Positions 16,226 to 24,894 of a DNA stretch of 64,000 nucleotides are shown one piece after another. A program made the translations under genes and the position numbers. The DNA is from Dehalobacter sp. Its GTDB lineage: Bacteria > Bacillota > Desulfitobacteriia > Desulfitobacteriales > Syntrophobotulaceae. Within the stretch, counting starts at the first letter, position 1. Every line of letters starts with the position of its first letter. The notes under the pieces were generated by a model. It made no database searches and was not told where the DNA came from. It saw nothing but the letters and a program-made list of their open reading frames with translations. Location of the stretch: positions 157,268 through 221,267 of the forward strand of contig JAMPIU010000050.1 of NCBI GenBank assembly GCA_023667845.1, read 5' to 3'.

Positions 16226-17152
16226 TTAGGTTGACAATGTACTGTCATCTAAAAAAGAATTAATCACCTTATAGCATGTGATGAGGTGCTCCGTGTTCCA
16301 TGCTAGCGAGAAGAAACCATGAACCGCGTCTTTCATTCGGTATATCCTGACATCGTTGCCGGATTCCCTCAGACGTATTCCATAAGCCTCCCCCTCATCG
16401 CGGAGTGGGTCAAATTCAGCCGTGATAATCAGTGTCTGGGGCTGATTCGATAAATCTTTGGCTAAGAGTGGTGCCGCGTAAGGGTTGTTGCGGTCTTCTT
16501 CTCTTTGAACATATAGATCCATATAATCCTGAATGCGTTTGGCAGTTAATATATAATCTGTACCATTTTCCCGTATAGACGGAAATGGAGAGCTTGGGCT
16601 ATGATCAATATAGGTTGCGGGATAGATGAGTATTTGACGGGGGGGCAGAAATTCACCCCTGTCTCTGGCCATTAAAGACACGGCTGCTGCCAGATTGCCG
16701 CCCGCACTGTCCCCAATCAAGGTAATATCCTTGGGGCTGCATTGCAGTAGATCATGGCGTAAGGATAACTCCCTGGCAACATGATAACATTCCTCAATGC
16801 CGGCTGGGAAGGGGTTTTCCGGCGCTAAAAGATAATCTACGGAAATAACCGTATGATGGGTCTGATCCGCCATTTTGGCACAGACATTGGTGTAGGAATC
16901 AATATCTCCAGTAACCCATCCTCCGCCGTGAAAGAAGATTAGAACTCTGGGGATTTCTTGGTTTTCAGGACGAAAAATCCGCACCGGGATTTGTCTTGAA
17001 GCAACAATGATCTTATGGTCCAATAAATTGTACAGCGGCTTAAAATATGGATGTACAACCTTCTGGACTTTCCGGTAGATCTTATAGGTCTTTTTAATAT
17101 TTACATCCGGATAGGACAGTGCTTTTAAAAGCCTTTTTCTGAAGCGTTTCAT
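16226..17152 (-). CDS. Alpha/beta hydrolase, HSL-family esterase
   Basis: 308 residues with the hormone-sensitive-lipase signature: HGGGWVTG oxyanion motif (near residue 95), nucleophile elbow GDSAGGN (near residue 165), DPLRDEGE with the acid residue, and DAVHGF with the catalytic His near the C-terminus. It hydrolyses short acyl esters. It is cytosolic, with no signal peptide and only a basic N-terminus. First gene of the operon that continues with the acyltransferase. Start ATG with GGAGAGG. Confidence 0.85.
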   Translation of the reverse strand: MKRFRKRLLKALSYPDVNIKKTYKIYRKVQKVVHPYFKPLYNLLDHKIIVASRQIPVRIFRPENQEIPRVLIFFHGGGWVTGDIDSYTNVCAKMADQTHHTVISVDYLLAPENPFPAGIEECYHVARELSLRHDLLQCSPKDITLIGDSAGGNLAAAVSLMARDRGEFLPPRQILIYPATYIDHSPSSPFPSIRENGTDYILTAKRIQDYMDLYVQREEDRNNPYAAPLLAKDLSNQPQTLIITAEFDPLRDEGEAYGIRLRESGNDVRIYRMKDAVHGFFSLAWNTEHLITCYKVINSFLDDSTLST

Positions 17153-17193
17153 TGAACGACCTCTCCTTCTCTGTGCTATCCTATCCTGATTCC

Positions 17194-17229
17194 ATTATAA
17201 TCGAAAAACGCAAGTTTATCGATTATAAT
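17194..17229. promoter_or_regulatory. Perfect inverted repeat with back-to-back -10 boxes
   Basis: ATTATAATCGA (17194-17204) and TCGATTATAAT (17219-17229) are exact inverted copies 14 bases apart. Each contains a TATAAT facing outward, one toward the esterase operon and one toward the HD-GYP gene. The corresponding -35 regions (TCGATA, TCGAAA) are weak. A dimeric regulator binding here would control both directions. Confidence 0.55.
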
Positions 17230-17300
17230 TCCACATTCGCTGGCGGCAATTTGTTCCCTTATTTGATGCTTGTCCATATACTGATGAAGGGGGGATTGGA

Positions 17301-17819
17301 ATGAATGATCCCTGCGATTTGAACCATCAGATAAGGACACAGCGTCTGGCCCTCCAAATAGCGAGGAATTTAGGTATTGTCAAGGAGGAACAATTAAAGC
17401 CAATTAGTATTGCTTCACGACTTCACGATATTGGGAAAATAAGCATCCCCTCAGACATTCTCCTGAAACCCGGAAAATTAACTGATTCAGAATTTGCGGT
17501 GATCCGGATGCATCCCGAAATTGGTTGTGCGGCAATATCTAGGGTCAATTTCCCATGGCCGATCGCTGAAATCATTCTTGAGCACCATGAAAATATGGAT
17601 GGCTCGGGGTATCCCCGCGGTTTAAAGGGGCAGGAAATACGATTTGAAGCCAAAATTATCAGAGTTGCGGATACAATCGATGCGATGGCAAGTGATAGAG
17701 CATACAGGGCAGCCCAGCCGAAGCAGGAAATCATTTCGGAGTTAAACCGCGGAAAAGGACTCATTTATTGCAAGGAAATCTGCGAAGCTGCGATAGCCTA
17801 TCTGACAGCCGAATCATAA
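17301..17819 (+). CDS. Stand-alone HD-GYP phosphodiesterase
   Basis: A 172-residue HD-GYP domain without a sensor or receiver part. HD at residues 42-43 (RLHDIGK), HPEIG at 71-75, HHENMDGSGYPRGLKG with GYP at 103-105, and RVADTIDAMASDRAYR are all intact. It predicts hydrolysis of c-di-GMP or a related cyclic dinucleotide. Start ATG with AGGGGGG. It is divergent from the esterase operon across a perfect inverted repeat and has its own terminator. Confidence 0.88.
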   Translation: MNDPCDLNHQIRTQRLALQIARNLGIVKEEQLKPISIASRLHDIGKISIPSDILLKPGKLTDSEFAVIRMHPEIGCAAISRVNFPWPIAEIILEHHENMDGSGYPRGLKGQEIRFEAKIIRVADTIDAMASDRAYRAAQPKQEIISELNRGKGLIYCKEICEAAIAYLTAES

Positions 17820-17869
17820 TGAAATAATAAAAAAATTCAAAAATAATAATTAAAATGAAGAGAAAATAA

Positions 17870-17918
17870 GCCCAAAGAAATACCAGACAGCATGTATTAT
17901 CTGGTTTTTTCTTTGGGC
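17870..17918 (+). terminator. Nested hairpin terminator after HD-GYP
   Basis: Inner ACCAGA/TCTGGT stem followed by six T lies inside an outer GCCCAAAGAAA/TTTCTTTGGGC stem. The outer stem is usable from either direction. Confidence 0.7.
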
Positions 17919-17943
17919 GAATCTTTTGCCGGGCAGCTGGTTC

Positions 17944-18087
17944 TTACTTGCTTTTTTTAAAAGCCAATAAGACCAGTTCTTCATTGTTTGCTTTGTATTG
18001 AGAATTCAGGGTTGATTCAGTTTGTTTGACCTGATTCAGCTGAGTCTGATCAAGTTGGGCAAAATCCATATGCATGACACTGTCCAC
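17944..18087 (-). CDS. Small soluble protein (47 aa), unknown
   Basis: GTG 18087 stands about 8 bases behind a perfect AAGGAGG. It opens VDSVMHMDFAQLDQTQLNQV, is Gln/Asn-rich and ends in AFKKSK. It lies 19 bases behind the small membrane protein on the same strand and is probably cotranscribed. No homologue is recognised. The coding call rests on the ribosome binding site and the protein-like composition. Confidence 0.6.
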   Translation of the reverse strand: MDSVMHMDFAQLDQTQLNQVKQTESTLNSQYKANNEELVLLAFKKSK

Positions 18088-18106
18088 GGCTTAAGACCTC
18101 CTTAAA

Positions 18107-18301
18107 TTAAAAGCGGTGTTCATATAAGTCAATCCCGCCCAATATCATATGGGCTAGACCAAACCCGATGATTCCGGCACTGATTAAAGGATATACTTCC
18201 CTTTTGTTCATACCGTTTTTTTTCATATCTTTGACCCTTAAGGCAACACCGGCTGCTGTGACTGCAGTTCCTAATGCGCTGGGTATCAAGCCTTCCCGCA
18301 T
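18107..18301 (-). CDS. Small membrane protein (64 aa)
   Basis: I chose ATG 18301 (MREGLIPSALG) because the AGGAGG spacing of 8 fits; ATG 18307 would leave only 2 bases. Two hydrophobic helices (TAVTAAGVALRV and YPLISAGIIGFGLAHMILGGIDL) flank a basic turn. Similar small proteins occur widely in Clostridia without known function. It is the first gene of a two-gene transcript. Confidence 0.65.
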   Translation of the reverse strand: MREGLIPSALGTAVTAAGVALRVKDMKKNGMNKREVYPLISAGIIGFGLAHMILGGIDLYEHRF

Positions 18302-18613
18302 CGTCATTCCCTCCTAAATTAAAATTCTATCTTTAGCTTTAACCAATTTAGCAAATTTTATTAGCTGTCTTTAAATGAAATTTTTTGACAATTGATAAAA
18401 TCTCTAACTTAGATAGAAAAATACCCCTGCGTCCAGGGGCATTAGATAAGTTTGCGCCAAGTCTAATTAAATATGTATCTCAGCCTACTTTAGCATAATA
18501 AAATATTGATGGTCAATAGATTTTGCCAAGTACTGGGTATGGTGAATAAAAAATATTTTACTAATTACAGAAAAAGGTATAAAATGGTACTTGTTGTAAA
18601 TGCGCCCGGCTAG
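18302..18613. other. Intergenic, no gene; minus-strand terminator
   Basis: CCCCTG-cgtc-CAGGGG (18424-18439) followed on the minus strand by TATTTTT forms a terminator-like hairpin for the MazG gene. The rest is AT-rich and should contain the promoter of the small membrane protein. Confidence 0.5.
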
Positions 18614-18937
18614 TCATTCCGGCTGTTTTCTGGTCCAGCGGTTGCTATCCCGGAGACGGTATTTTTCCATCATTCCTTCAAAGGATTTTTCAAGGTCTAT
18701 CTGAAGCGAATTGGCCATACATATGATGATAAACAGAATGTCGGCCATTTCCAACGCAAGATCACCCTCCTGCTCGGACGGTTTCTTGGGTTTTTCTCCG
18801 TAACGATGATTAACCTCTCTGGCCAGCTCGCCAACTTCTTCGATCAGTCGGAGCATCATCGAAGAGGGCTGCCAGTAACCTTCTTCAAATTGGGAAATCC
18901 AATTATCGACTTCTTTTTGCCAATCTTTGATATCCAT
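18614..18937 (-). CDS. MazG-like nucleotide pyrophosphohydrolase
   Basis: 107 residues from MDIKDWQKEV. The MazG fold metal site is present: LIEEVGELAREVNH and, later, GDLALEMADILFIII (the ExxE...ExxD pattern). Such enzymes hydrolyse (d)NTPs to monophosphates and protect against non-canonical nucleotides. ATG 18937 is the first ATG with protein similarity; a TTG at 18943 has better spacing to GGGAG and may be the real start. Confidence 0.8.
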   Translation of the reverse strand: MDIKDWQKEVDNWISQFEEGYWQPSSMMLRLIEEVGELAREVNHRYGEKPKKPSEQEGDLALEMADILFIIICMANSLQIDLEKSFEGMMEKYRLRDSNRWTRKQPE

Positions 18938-19062
18938 CGCCAACAGTACTCCCTTGCAGTTTATTGTAAGTTCAATTTTAAGGGAATTTTTCCTGTCGGG
19001 CAAGGAATTTAGGGATTAATGTAGAATCATGATCCATTGATCTATTTTTAAGGAGTGAGACA

Positions 19063-19890
19063 GTGACATATCTGCAGACGTTTGTACAAATGGTTCAATG
19101 GAAAGATTTCGTAGATATTGTCGTTGTCGCGATCATTATCTATCAATTGCTTATGTTGATTAAAGGAACAAGAGCCGTCCAATTAATCAAGGGTCTTTTT
19201 GTGTTTATGGTCATTTCTCTGATTGCGAGGCAGCTTGGTCTGACGACGCTGAACTGGATGGTGGAAAAAGTCTGGACCATGCTGGTTGTTGCGCTGCCTG
19301 TCGTTTTTCAGCCTGAGTTAAGAAGGACCCTGGAACAGATTGGTAGAGGTAAGTTTATTACCATGCACCCGGCGACAACCGGACCTGAGGAGTATAAGAA
19401 GCTGATCGAGGAAATTGTCAGGTGCAGTCAGGTTTTATCGCAAAGCCGTATTGGCGCTTTGATCGTCCTTGAAAAAACAACCGGGATTCAGGAATATGTT
19501 GAGACCGGTGTTAAAATTGATGGGGTTGTCTCTTCAGAGTTCCTGGTCAACCTATTTATTCCAAAGTCGCCGCTCCATGACGGCGCGGTGATTATCCGTG
19601 GGGACAGAGTTGCGGCTGCAGGTTGTTTTTTACCTTTGACCCAGGATAATGGACTGCAGAAGGATTTGGGGACCAGACACAGAGCTGCTTTAGGGCTTTC
19701 AGAAGTATCAGATGCGCTGGTTATCATCGTATCTGAAGAAACTGGTGTCGTTTCTACGGCAAAAAACAGCAGGCTCACCCGCTTCCTCGATGAAAAGAGC
19801 CTCCGCGATCTTTTAAAGAATGAGATCCTGGTCGAAAAAGCTTCCGGGCACAATCTGTTCCGAAGAGGTGACAACAATGCCAATACGTGA
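19063..19890 (+). CDS. cdaA: Diadenylate cyclase CdaA
   Basis: Makes c-di-AMP from two ATP at the membrane. Three N-terminal membrane helices (about residues 15-75) are followed by the DAC domain with LHDGAVII (DGA, about residue 173) and GTRHRAALG (RHR, about residue 205). Its 275 residues are typical. GTG start behind AAGGAGTGAG. It overlaps cdaR by 14 bases and belongs to the conserved cdaA-cdaR-glmM arrangement. Confidence 0.95.
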   Translation: MTYLQTFVQMVQWKDFVDIVVVAIIIYQLLMLIKGTRAVQLIKGLFVFMVISLIARQLGLTTLNWMVEKVWTMLVVALPVVFQPELRRTLEQIGRGKFITMHPATTGPEEYKKLIEEIVRCSQVLSQSRIGALIVLEKTTGIQEYVETGVKIDGVVSSEFLVNLFIPKSPLHDGAVIIRGDRVAAAGCFLPLTQDNGLQKDLGTRHRAALGLSEVSDALVIIVSEETGVVSTAKNSRLTRFLDEKSLRDLLKNEILVEKASGHNLFRRGDNNANT

Positions 19891-21124
19891 TATTTTACGG
19901 CGAAACCTTGGATATAAAGTGATCTCTCTGGTCCTGGCGATTGTTTTCTGGGTATGGCTGACCAGCCAGAATAATTCCTCGATTTTTTCAAAGAATATTG
20001 ATACCCGGCAGCTGGTGTTTTACAACCAGCCCTCCAATATTGGGATCATATCGCCGGTTCCGACGATTACGATCCGGATTGACAGTTCCTCCCAAGAAAG
20101 CAGTGTCAAAGACCTGGTTGCTTATGTCGACCTCAAAGACGCTGTAGCCGGGGAATCCACCTATGATGTTCAAATTAATGCACCGGAAGGTATAAAAGTT
20201 GTAGAAATCAGTCCGAAAACAGTGACATTAAAGCTGGATCGGCTTGAAGACAAGATTGTCAAAGTTCAGGCCAACGTTAAGGGTGAACCGGCTTCCGGCT
20301 ATGAGGCAGGCGAACTGTTATTCACTCCTTCCGTGGTGAATGTACGGGGACCTGCATCGGTCCTGGCCAACCTTACAAGCGTCACCGTCGATGTAGAATT
20401 TACAGATCTCACAGAGAGCAAAAGTGTGGTTAGGCCGGTCTACTTTACTGATAACCAAAATGCAGGGATTTTTGACGCGAATCCGTACCCTACACTGCAG
20501 GCTTTTCCCGATACTGTTGAGGTAATCATGCCGGTATATGCAAAAGGGACGGCGAGTAAAACTGTGCCGCTCCGGGTGGCAACTAAAGGGACACCTGCGG
20601 ATGGAATGGAAGTACGGCTCGTGACTCCGCTTCCGTCACAGGTTCAGCTCGTTGGTAAAGAGGAAGAACTTAAAGCGGTCGAATATTTAAATCTTGGGAC
20701 TGTTGATATCAGCGGAATTACCAGCACCAAAACCATTAATGTTTCCCTGAATTCAATTGTTTTGCCTAAAGGAGTGTCTTTCAGTAAGGGAACCAAAATC
20801 AGCGTCATGGTTTATGTCGGTGCCAAAGCGGAGAATGAGATCCTGAAAGCGATACCGGTCGGGATTAAAAATATTCCCGACGGACTGACTGCTGATAACA
20901 TTCAGCCGATCGATGTCACGGTCAGCGGATATCCGGATATTCTTAAAGCGCTGAAACAAGAGGATATTTCCTGTTGGATAGATGCTAAAGGCCTGAAAGA
21001 AGGGACATACTCCGACGTATTGGTACTGTGGGAAGTCCCATCTGGGGTGACAATGGTTAGCATACCCAAAGTGCAGCTTGTTCTGAAGGCAAGCACAGCA
21101 ACTTCCGGAGATAATAAAGAATAG
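19877..21124 (+). CDS. cdaR: CdaA regulator CdaR (YbbR repeats)
   Basis: 415 residues. One N-terminal membrane helix (VISLVLAIVFWVWLTSQ) anchors several extracellular YbbR repeats with recurring KxVPL and VxVxG patterns. CdaR modulates CdaA activity. I chose ATG 19877 (MPIRDILRRNLGYKV) with AGAGGTG upstream inside the end of cdaA; upstream starts lack a ribosome binding site. Confidence 0.92.
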   Translation: MPIRDILRRNLGYKVISLVLAIVFWVWLTSQNNSSIFSKNIDTRQLVFYNQPSNIGIISPVPTITIRIDSSSQESSVKDLVAYVDLKDAVAGESTYDVQINAPEGIKVVEISPKTVTLKLDRLEDKIVKVQANVKGEPASGYEAGELLFTPSVVNVRGPASVLANLTSVTVDVEFTDLTESKSVVRPVYFTDNQNAGIFDANPYPTLQAFPDTVEVIMPVYAKGTASKTVPLRVATKGTPADGMEVRLVTPLPSQVQLVGKEEELKAVEYLNLGTVDISGITSTKTINVSLNSIVLPKGVSFSKGTKISVMVYVGAKAENEILKAIPVGIKNIPDGLTADNIQPIDVTVSGYPDILKALKQEDISCWIDAKGLKEGTYSDVLVLWEVPSGVTMVSIPKVQLVLKASTATSGDNKE

Positions 21125-21126
21125 AG

Positions 21127-22743
21127 TTGGATAGATTGAATCTGATTTGGTCGGATCTAAAGCTGCCTGTGGACCAGGACGAGGGGGAACTGCCGTATAT
21201 TCTGGCCCGCAGATTAAGAGTGTCACGCGAAAAGATCAATAACCTGCGGATACTACGGCGTTCTGTTGACGCACGCCAAAAGCCGGAGCTTTTTTTTGTT
21301 TATACCGTTGAGTTTTCTGCGCAGATTTCCGGTCCGGAATTAAGAAAAGCAATGGTCCATTATCCGCGGCTGAAAGAAAAAGTGTTTGTCCCGGAGCACC
21401 CGCTAAATGGCTACCCGGCGTCCAAACTTGCTTTCCGGCCGATTGTGGTGGGGACAGGACCTGCCGGATATTTTGCTGCGTTGGCCCTGGCCCGGAAAGG
21501 CTACAGGCCGCTGGTGTTGGAACGTGGAGACAAAGTTGAAGACAGAAGCGGAACAGTTGAACGCTTTTGGAATACAGGAACCCTCGATCCGGAGAGTAAT
21601 GTCCAATTTGGGGAAGGCGGTGCCGGGACATTTTCCGATGGCAAGCTGACCACCCGGATTGATGACCGAAGAGTACGGGAAGTATTGGAAAGTTTTGTGG
21701 AATTCGGAGCCAGCCCCGAAATTCTGTATGCGGCCAAACCACATATCGGAACCGATATACTGAAGAAGGTCGTCGCGGCAATGCGGGCTAAAATTGAAGC
21801 TTTGGGCGGTGAGGTGCTCTTCCGGACCAAAGTGACCGGTTTGAAAACCGTCAACAATCAACTGGAGGCTGTGGAGATCGATGGCGCGGAGACGATCCCG
21901 GCTGAAACGGTGATTCTAGCAGTCGGACACAGTGCGCGGGACGTTTATCAGTTCCTGAAGGTTCTTGGCGTGCAGCTAGAAGCGAAGCCTTTGGCGGTCG
22001 GCCTGCGAATCGAGCACCGGCAGGAATATGTCAACCTGACTCAATATGGGGGCCCTTTCCACGCTTGGCTAGGTCCGGCAGACTATCAGCTGACCTATAA
22101 AGATATAAGCAGCGGCCGAGGCGCTTATACGTTTTGCATGTGCCCCGGCGGACAGGTGATTGCCTCTTCTTCCGAAGACGGAGGGATCGTCACCAATGGG
22201 ATGAGTAACTTTTCCAGGGACACTGCCATTGCGAACAGTGCGGTTGTTGTGACAGTCAGTCCGAAGGACTTTGCTTCTAGCGACCCATTAGCAGGGATTG
22301 ATTTTCAGAGAGAATGGGAGCAGAAGGCTTTTCTGGCCGGAGGAAGGAATTACTGGGTACCCGCTCAGTCGGTACAGGATTTTTTGCGGAATCGGCTGAC
22401 TAAGGAATTTCCGCTTGTACCGACGTACCGGCCGGGATATACATCGGTGGATCTGCATACGATTTTGCCGGATGAAATCGGCAGCGTGCTCGAGAGAGCC
22501 TTGCTGGCCTTTGATCAGAAAATGAAAGGTTTTGCCGGTGCCGAAGCCACACTTTCTGGAATCGAATCCAGAACGAGTGCACCTGTCAGGATCCTGCGCA
22601 ATGAATCAGGCCAGTCCGTAAACCTGAAAGGTCTGTTTCCGGCAGGAGAAGGAGCTGGGTACGCCGGCGGGATCACCAGTTCGGCGGTCGATGGACTCAG
22701 GGCTGCCGAAAAATTGATGGCGCAATATGCGCCCAAAGAGTAA
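21127..22743 (+). CDS. Uncharacterised FAD-dependent dehydrogenase (COG2509)
   Basis: 538 residues. A short N-terminal domain precedes the dinucleotide-binding GTGPAGYFAALALAR (about residue 109), and the protein ends in GEGAGYAGGITSSAVDG, the FAD-contacting motif of this family. The substrate is unknown. TTG start three bases after the cdaR stop, so translation is coupled. It is inserted between cdaR and glmM, which are adjacent in many genomes. Confidence 0.85.
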   Translation: MDRLNLIWSDLKLPVDQDEGELPYILARRLRVSREKINNLRILRRSVDARQKPELFFVYTVEFSAQISGPELRKAMVHYPRLKEKVFVPEHPLNGYPASKLAFRPIVVGTGPAGYFAALALARKGYRPLVLERGDKVEDRSGTVERFWNTGTLDPESNVQFGEGGAGTFSDGKLTTRIDDRRVREVLESFVEFGASPEILYAAKPHIGTDILKKVVAAMRAKIEALGGEVLFRTKVTGLKTVNNQLEAVEIDGAETIPAETVILAVGHSARDVYQFLKVLGVQLEAKPLAVGLRIEHRQEYVNLTQYGGPFHAWLGPADYQLTYKDISSGRGAYTFCMCPGGQVIASSSEDGGIVTNGMSNFSRDTAIANSAVVVTVSPKDFASSDPLAGIDFQREWEQKAFLAGGRNYWVPAQSVQDFLRNRLTKEFPLVPTYRPGYTSVDLHTILPDEIGSVLERALLAFDQKMKGFAGAEATLSGIESRTSAPVRILRNESGQSVNLKGLFPAGEGAGYAGGITSSAVDGLRAAEKLMAQYAPKE

Positions 22744-22827
22744 GAAAAGTTGGAAAGTCCAAAAAAATAAACCAATTTACAGTATATATAACCTTAAGTT
22801 GACTGGAAATGAAAGGGGAGCTTGAAT

Positions 22828-24174
22828 TTGGCCAGACTTTTTGGAACGGATGGAGTCAGAGGAAAAGCAAATACGGAGCTTACGCCGGAGCTTGCTTTCA
22901 AACTTGGAAAAGCAGGAGCCTACGTTTTGGGAAAAAGGCAGGAAAAAGCCAAAATTGTCATTGGCAAGGATACTCGGATATCAGGAGATATGTTGGAGGC
23001 AGCGCTGGCAGCAGGTATTTGTTCTATGGGAGTCGATGTACTGAAGGCTGGAGTCCTTCCAACGCCGGGCATCGCATTTTTGACGCGGACGTTGGAAGCA
23101 AGTGCCGGTGTTGTCATTTCGGCGTCGCATAACCCTTATGAGGACAACGGTATTAAATTTTTTGCCGGAAGCGGATTCAAACTTTCGGACGAGTTGGAAG
23201 ATGAGATTGAAGATACACTGAAGAGGATTGATGAGCTGGAATTACCTTCAGGCGGCGACATTGGCAGCATTGTGGAAGTCGAGAATGCGTCGGAGAAATA
23301 TGCCGCATTCCTGAAAAAAACCTCCGTATCCCTGAAAGGGCTTAAAATCATTCTGGATTGCGCCAATGGCGCGGCTTATGAAGTGGGCCCAAAAGTACTG
23401 GCCGATCTCGGTGCTGAGGTCATACCACTCTATAACCAGCCTGACGGGATCAATATTAATGTTCACTGTGGTTCGACGCATCCGGAAGCGCTCGCTAAAG
23501 AAGTCCTGCAGCATGGTGCGGATCTCGGGCTGGCCTGTGACGGAGACGCGGATCGGATCATTGCGGTTGATGAGAACGGCAATATTCTTGATGGCGATGC
23601 GATCATGGTGATCTGTGCGCGAGCCCTGAAAGACAAAGGGAAGCTGGCCCATGATTCGCTGGTTGTAACCGTGATGAGTAACATGGGGCTGCATAAAGCT
23701 CTCCGCAAAGCTGGCATCCGGATCCTTGAGACCAAGGTCGGGGACCGCTACGTCATGGAGAAACTGCTGGAATCTGGCGCAATCCTCGGTGGGGAACAGT
23801 CCGGCCACCTTATTTTTCTGGAACACAATACGACGGGTGACGGGCTGCTCTCTGGTCTGCAGCTGTTGTCCGTAATAAAAGAGAAAAAAGCCAAGCTGTC
23901 CGAGCTGGCCAAACAAATGAAACGATTCCCGCAGGTCCTGGTAAATACCAGCGTCGGTAATAAAGACAAGATTATGCAGAATGAGCAAGTGAATCTGAAG
24001 GTCAGAGAGGTTCAGGAAAGCCTAGGCGAGGACGGCAGGATCCTTGTTCGTCCGTCCGGTACGGAGTCTCTGATCCGGGTCATGCTGGAAGGACCGGACC
24101 AGCAGGAGCTAATCAGGCTGGCTGAAGAAGTCGTCAAGGTGGTCAGGATTGTCGATCAGAATGACCTTGGCTGA
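22828..24174 (+). CDS. glmM: Phosphoglucosamine mutase GlmM
   Basis: Converts glucosamine-6-phosphate to glucosamine-1-phosphate for peptidoglycan precursors. I chose TTG 22828 ([12 protein letters not shown], the family's usual N-terminus) with AAGGGGAG 7 bases upstream rather than TTG 22822. The phospho-serine loop [10 protein letters not shown] is near residue 100. The metal loop DGDADR and the phosphate loop RPSGTE are intact. In other Firmicutes CdaA and GlmM interact, which suits this operon. Confidence 0.95.
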   Translation: MARLFGTDGVRGKANTELTPELAFKLGKAGAYVLGKRQEKAKIVIGKDTRISGDMLEAALAAGICSMGVDVLKAGVLPTPGIAFLTRTLEASAGVVISASHNPYEDNGIKFFAGSGFKLSDELEDEIEDTLKRIDELELPSGGDIGSIVEVENASEKYAAFLKKTSVSLKGLKIILDCANGAAYEVGPKVLADLGAEVIPLYNQPDGININVHCGSTHPEALAKEVLQHGADLGLACDGDADRIIAVDENGNILDGDAIMVICARALKDKGKLAHDSLVVTVMSNMGLHKALRKAGIRILETKVGDRYVMEKLLESGAILGGEQSGHLIFLEHNTTGDGLLSGLQLLSVIKEKKAKLSELAKQMKRFPQVLVNTSVGNKDKIMQNEQVNLKVREVQESLGEDGRILVRPSGTESLIRVMLEGPDQQELIRLAEEVVKVVRIVDQNDLG

Positions 24175-24270
24175 AAAGGGTTAGAACCCTTTGACGGAAA
24201 ATGTAATAGAATAAAAATGTAATAGACCGGCACCAACCAAGTTTTCTTTCAGATAATCTTCAGATGATCT

Positions 24271-24300
24271 TGAGAAAATAAGTCTGTACCTATTTTCTCA
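24271..24300. repeat. Perfect 10-bp inverted repeat between glmM and glmS
   Basis: TGAGAAAATA and TATTTTCTCA enclose a 10-base loop. No T run follows. The interval 24175-24421 has no gene; just after the glmM stop is a second hairpin, AAAGGGTT/AACCCTTT. Confidence 0.6.
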
Positions 24301-24421
24301 TATAGATTATAATAGGAAAGTCGGAAGCATTGCTGGTCTGTTACATTGATAGATAATTGACTGCTTATGAGGAGATGGTTGGGAAATAGGTCAGGGATTA
24401 AAAAATGAATAGTGGATGATT

Positions 24422-24450
24422 TTGACGGTTTACAGTATACAGTTTACACT
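24422..24450 (+). promoter_or_regulatory. Candidate promoter of the glmS ribozyme transcript
   Basis: TTGACG (24422-24427), 17 bases, TACACT (24445-24450). The predicted start lies about 20 bases before the ribozyme cleavage site. Confidence 0.5.
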
Positions 24451-24475
24451 GCGGATTTTTCCGCACAAAAAATGT

Positions 24476-24665
24476 AGCGCCAGAGCCCATTTGGGTTGAC
24501 GAGGAAGAGGTTAATCGAAGTTTTCGGCGGGTGCCTCTCGGTGGCTTGTCATCGTTAGATTCGTTGCAAATCCGGAAAGCAATTTCCGGGACAAGAGCGG
24601 ATCAAACAGGAAGAAGGTTTTTCTTTGCGGAATCCCTTTAGTTGTCCGTACTTTCCTACGCCCGA
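24476..24665 (+). ncRNA. glmS self-cleaving ribozyme/riboswitch
   Basis: The conserved core is present: A|GCGCCAGAGCC with the cleavage site between 24476 and 24477, the GAGGAAGAGGTTAATCGAAG segment, TTCGGCGGGTGCCTCTCGGT, then the P3/P4 region. In this family glucosamine-6-phosphate is the catalytic cofactor. Cleavage leaves a 5'-hydroxyl mRNA that is degraded, closing a feedback loop on GlmS. It ends more than 200 bases before the glmS start. The 3' boundary is approximate. Confidence 0.93.
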
Positions 24666-24894
24666 TTGCGAAGCAGTTGGGAAAGAAGTCACGAACAGGA
24701 TTAACAGGTCTTGACTTGTTTTGATTTGTCTTGCCTTGTTATATCTTCTCTCACTTTATGTTTGTATGTTAGAGATTTGTGGCCGTCCTTGACGGCTATT
24801 TTTTATGGCTGACGAAAATATAATGTTATAGACACGTCATGAATGAGACAACAACTAAAAAATTATTAAATTTGAAACGAGGAGAACAAAAAAC

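Noticed and set aside
18424..18439. CCCCTG/CAGGGG hairpin as a regulatory operator
   Set aside because: With TATTTTT on the minus strand it is better explained as the MazG gene terminator.
23248..23988. Minus-strand frame of 246 codons inside glmM
   Set aside because: Long only because GC-rich codons of glmM avoid stops in the opposite frame; glmM is certain.
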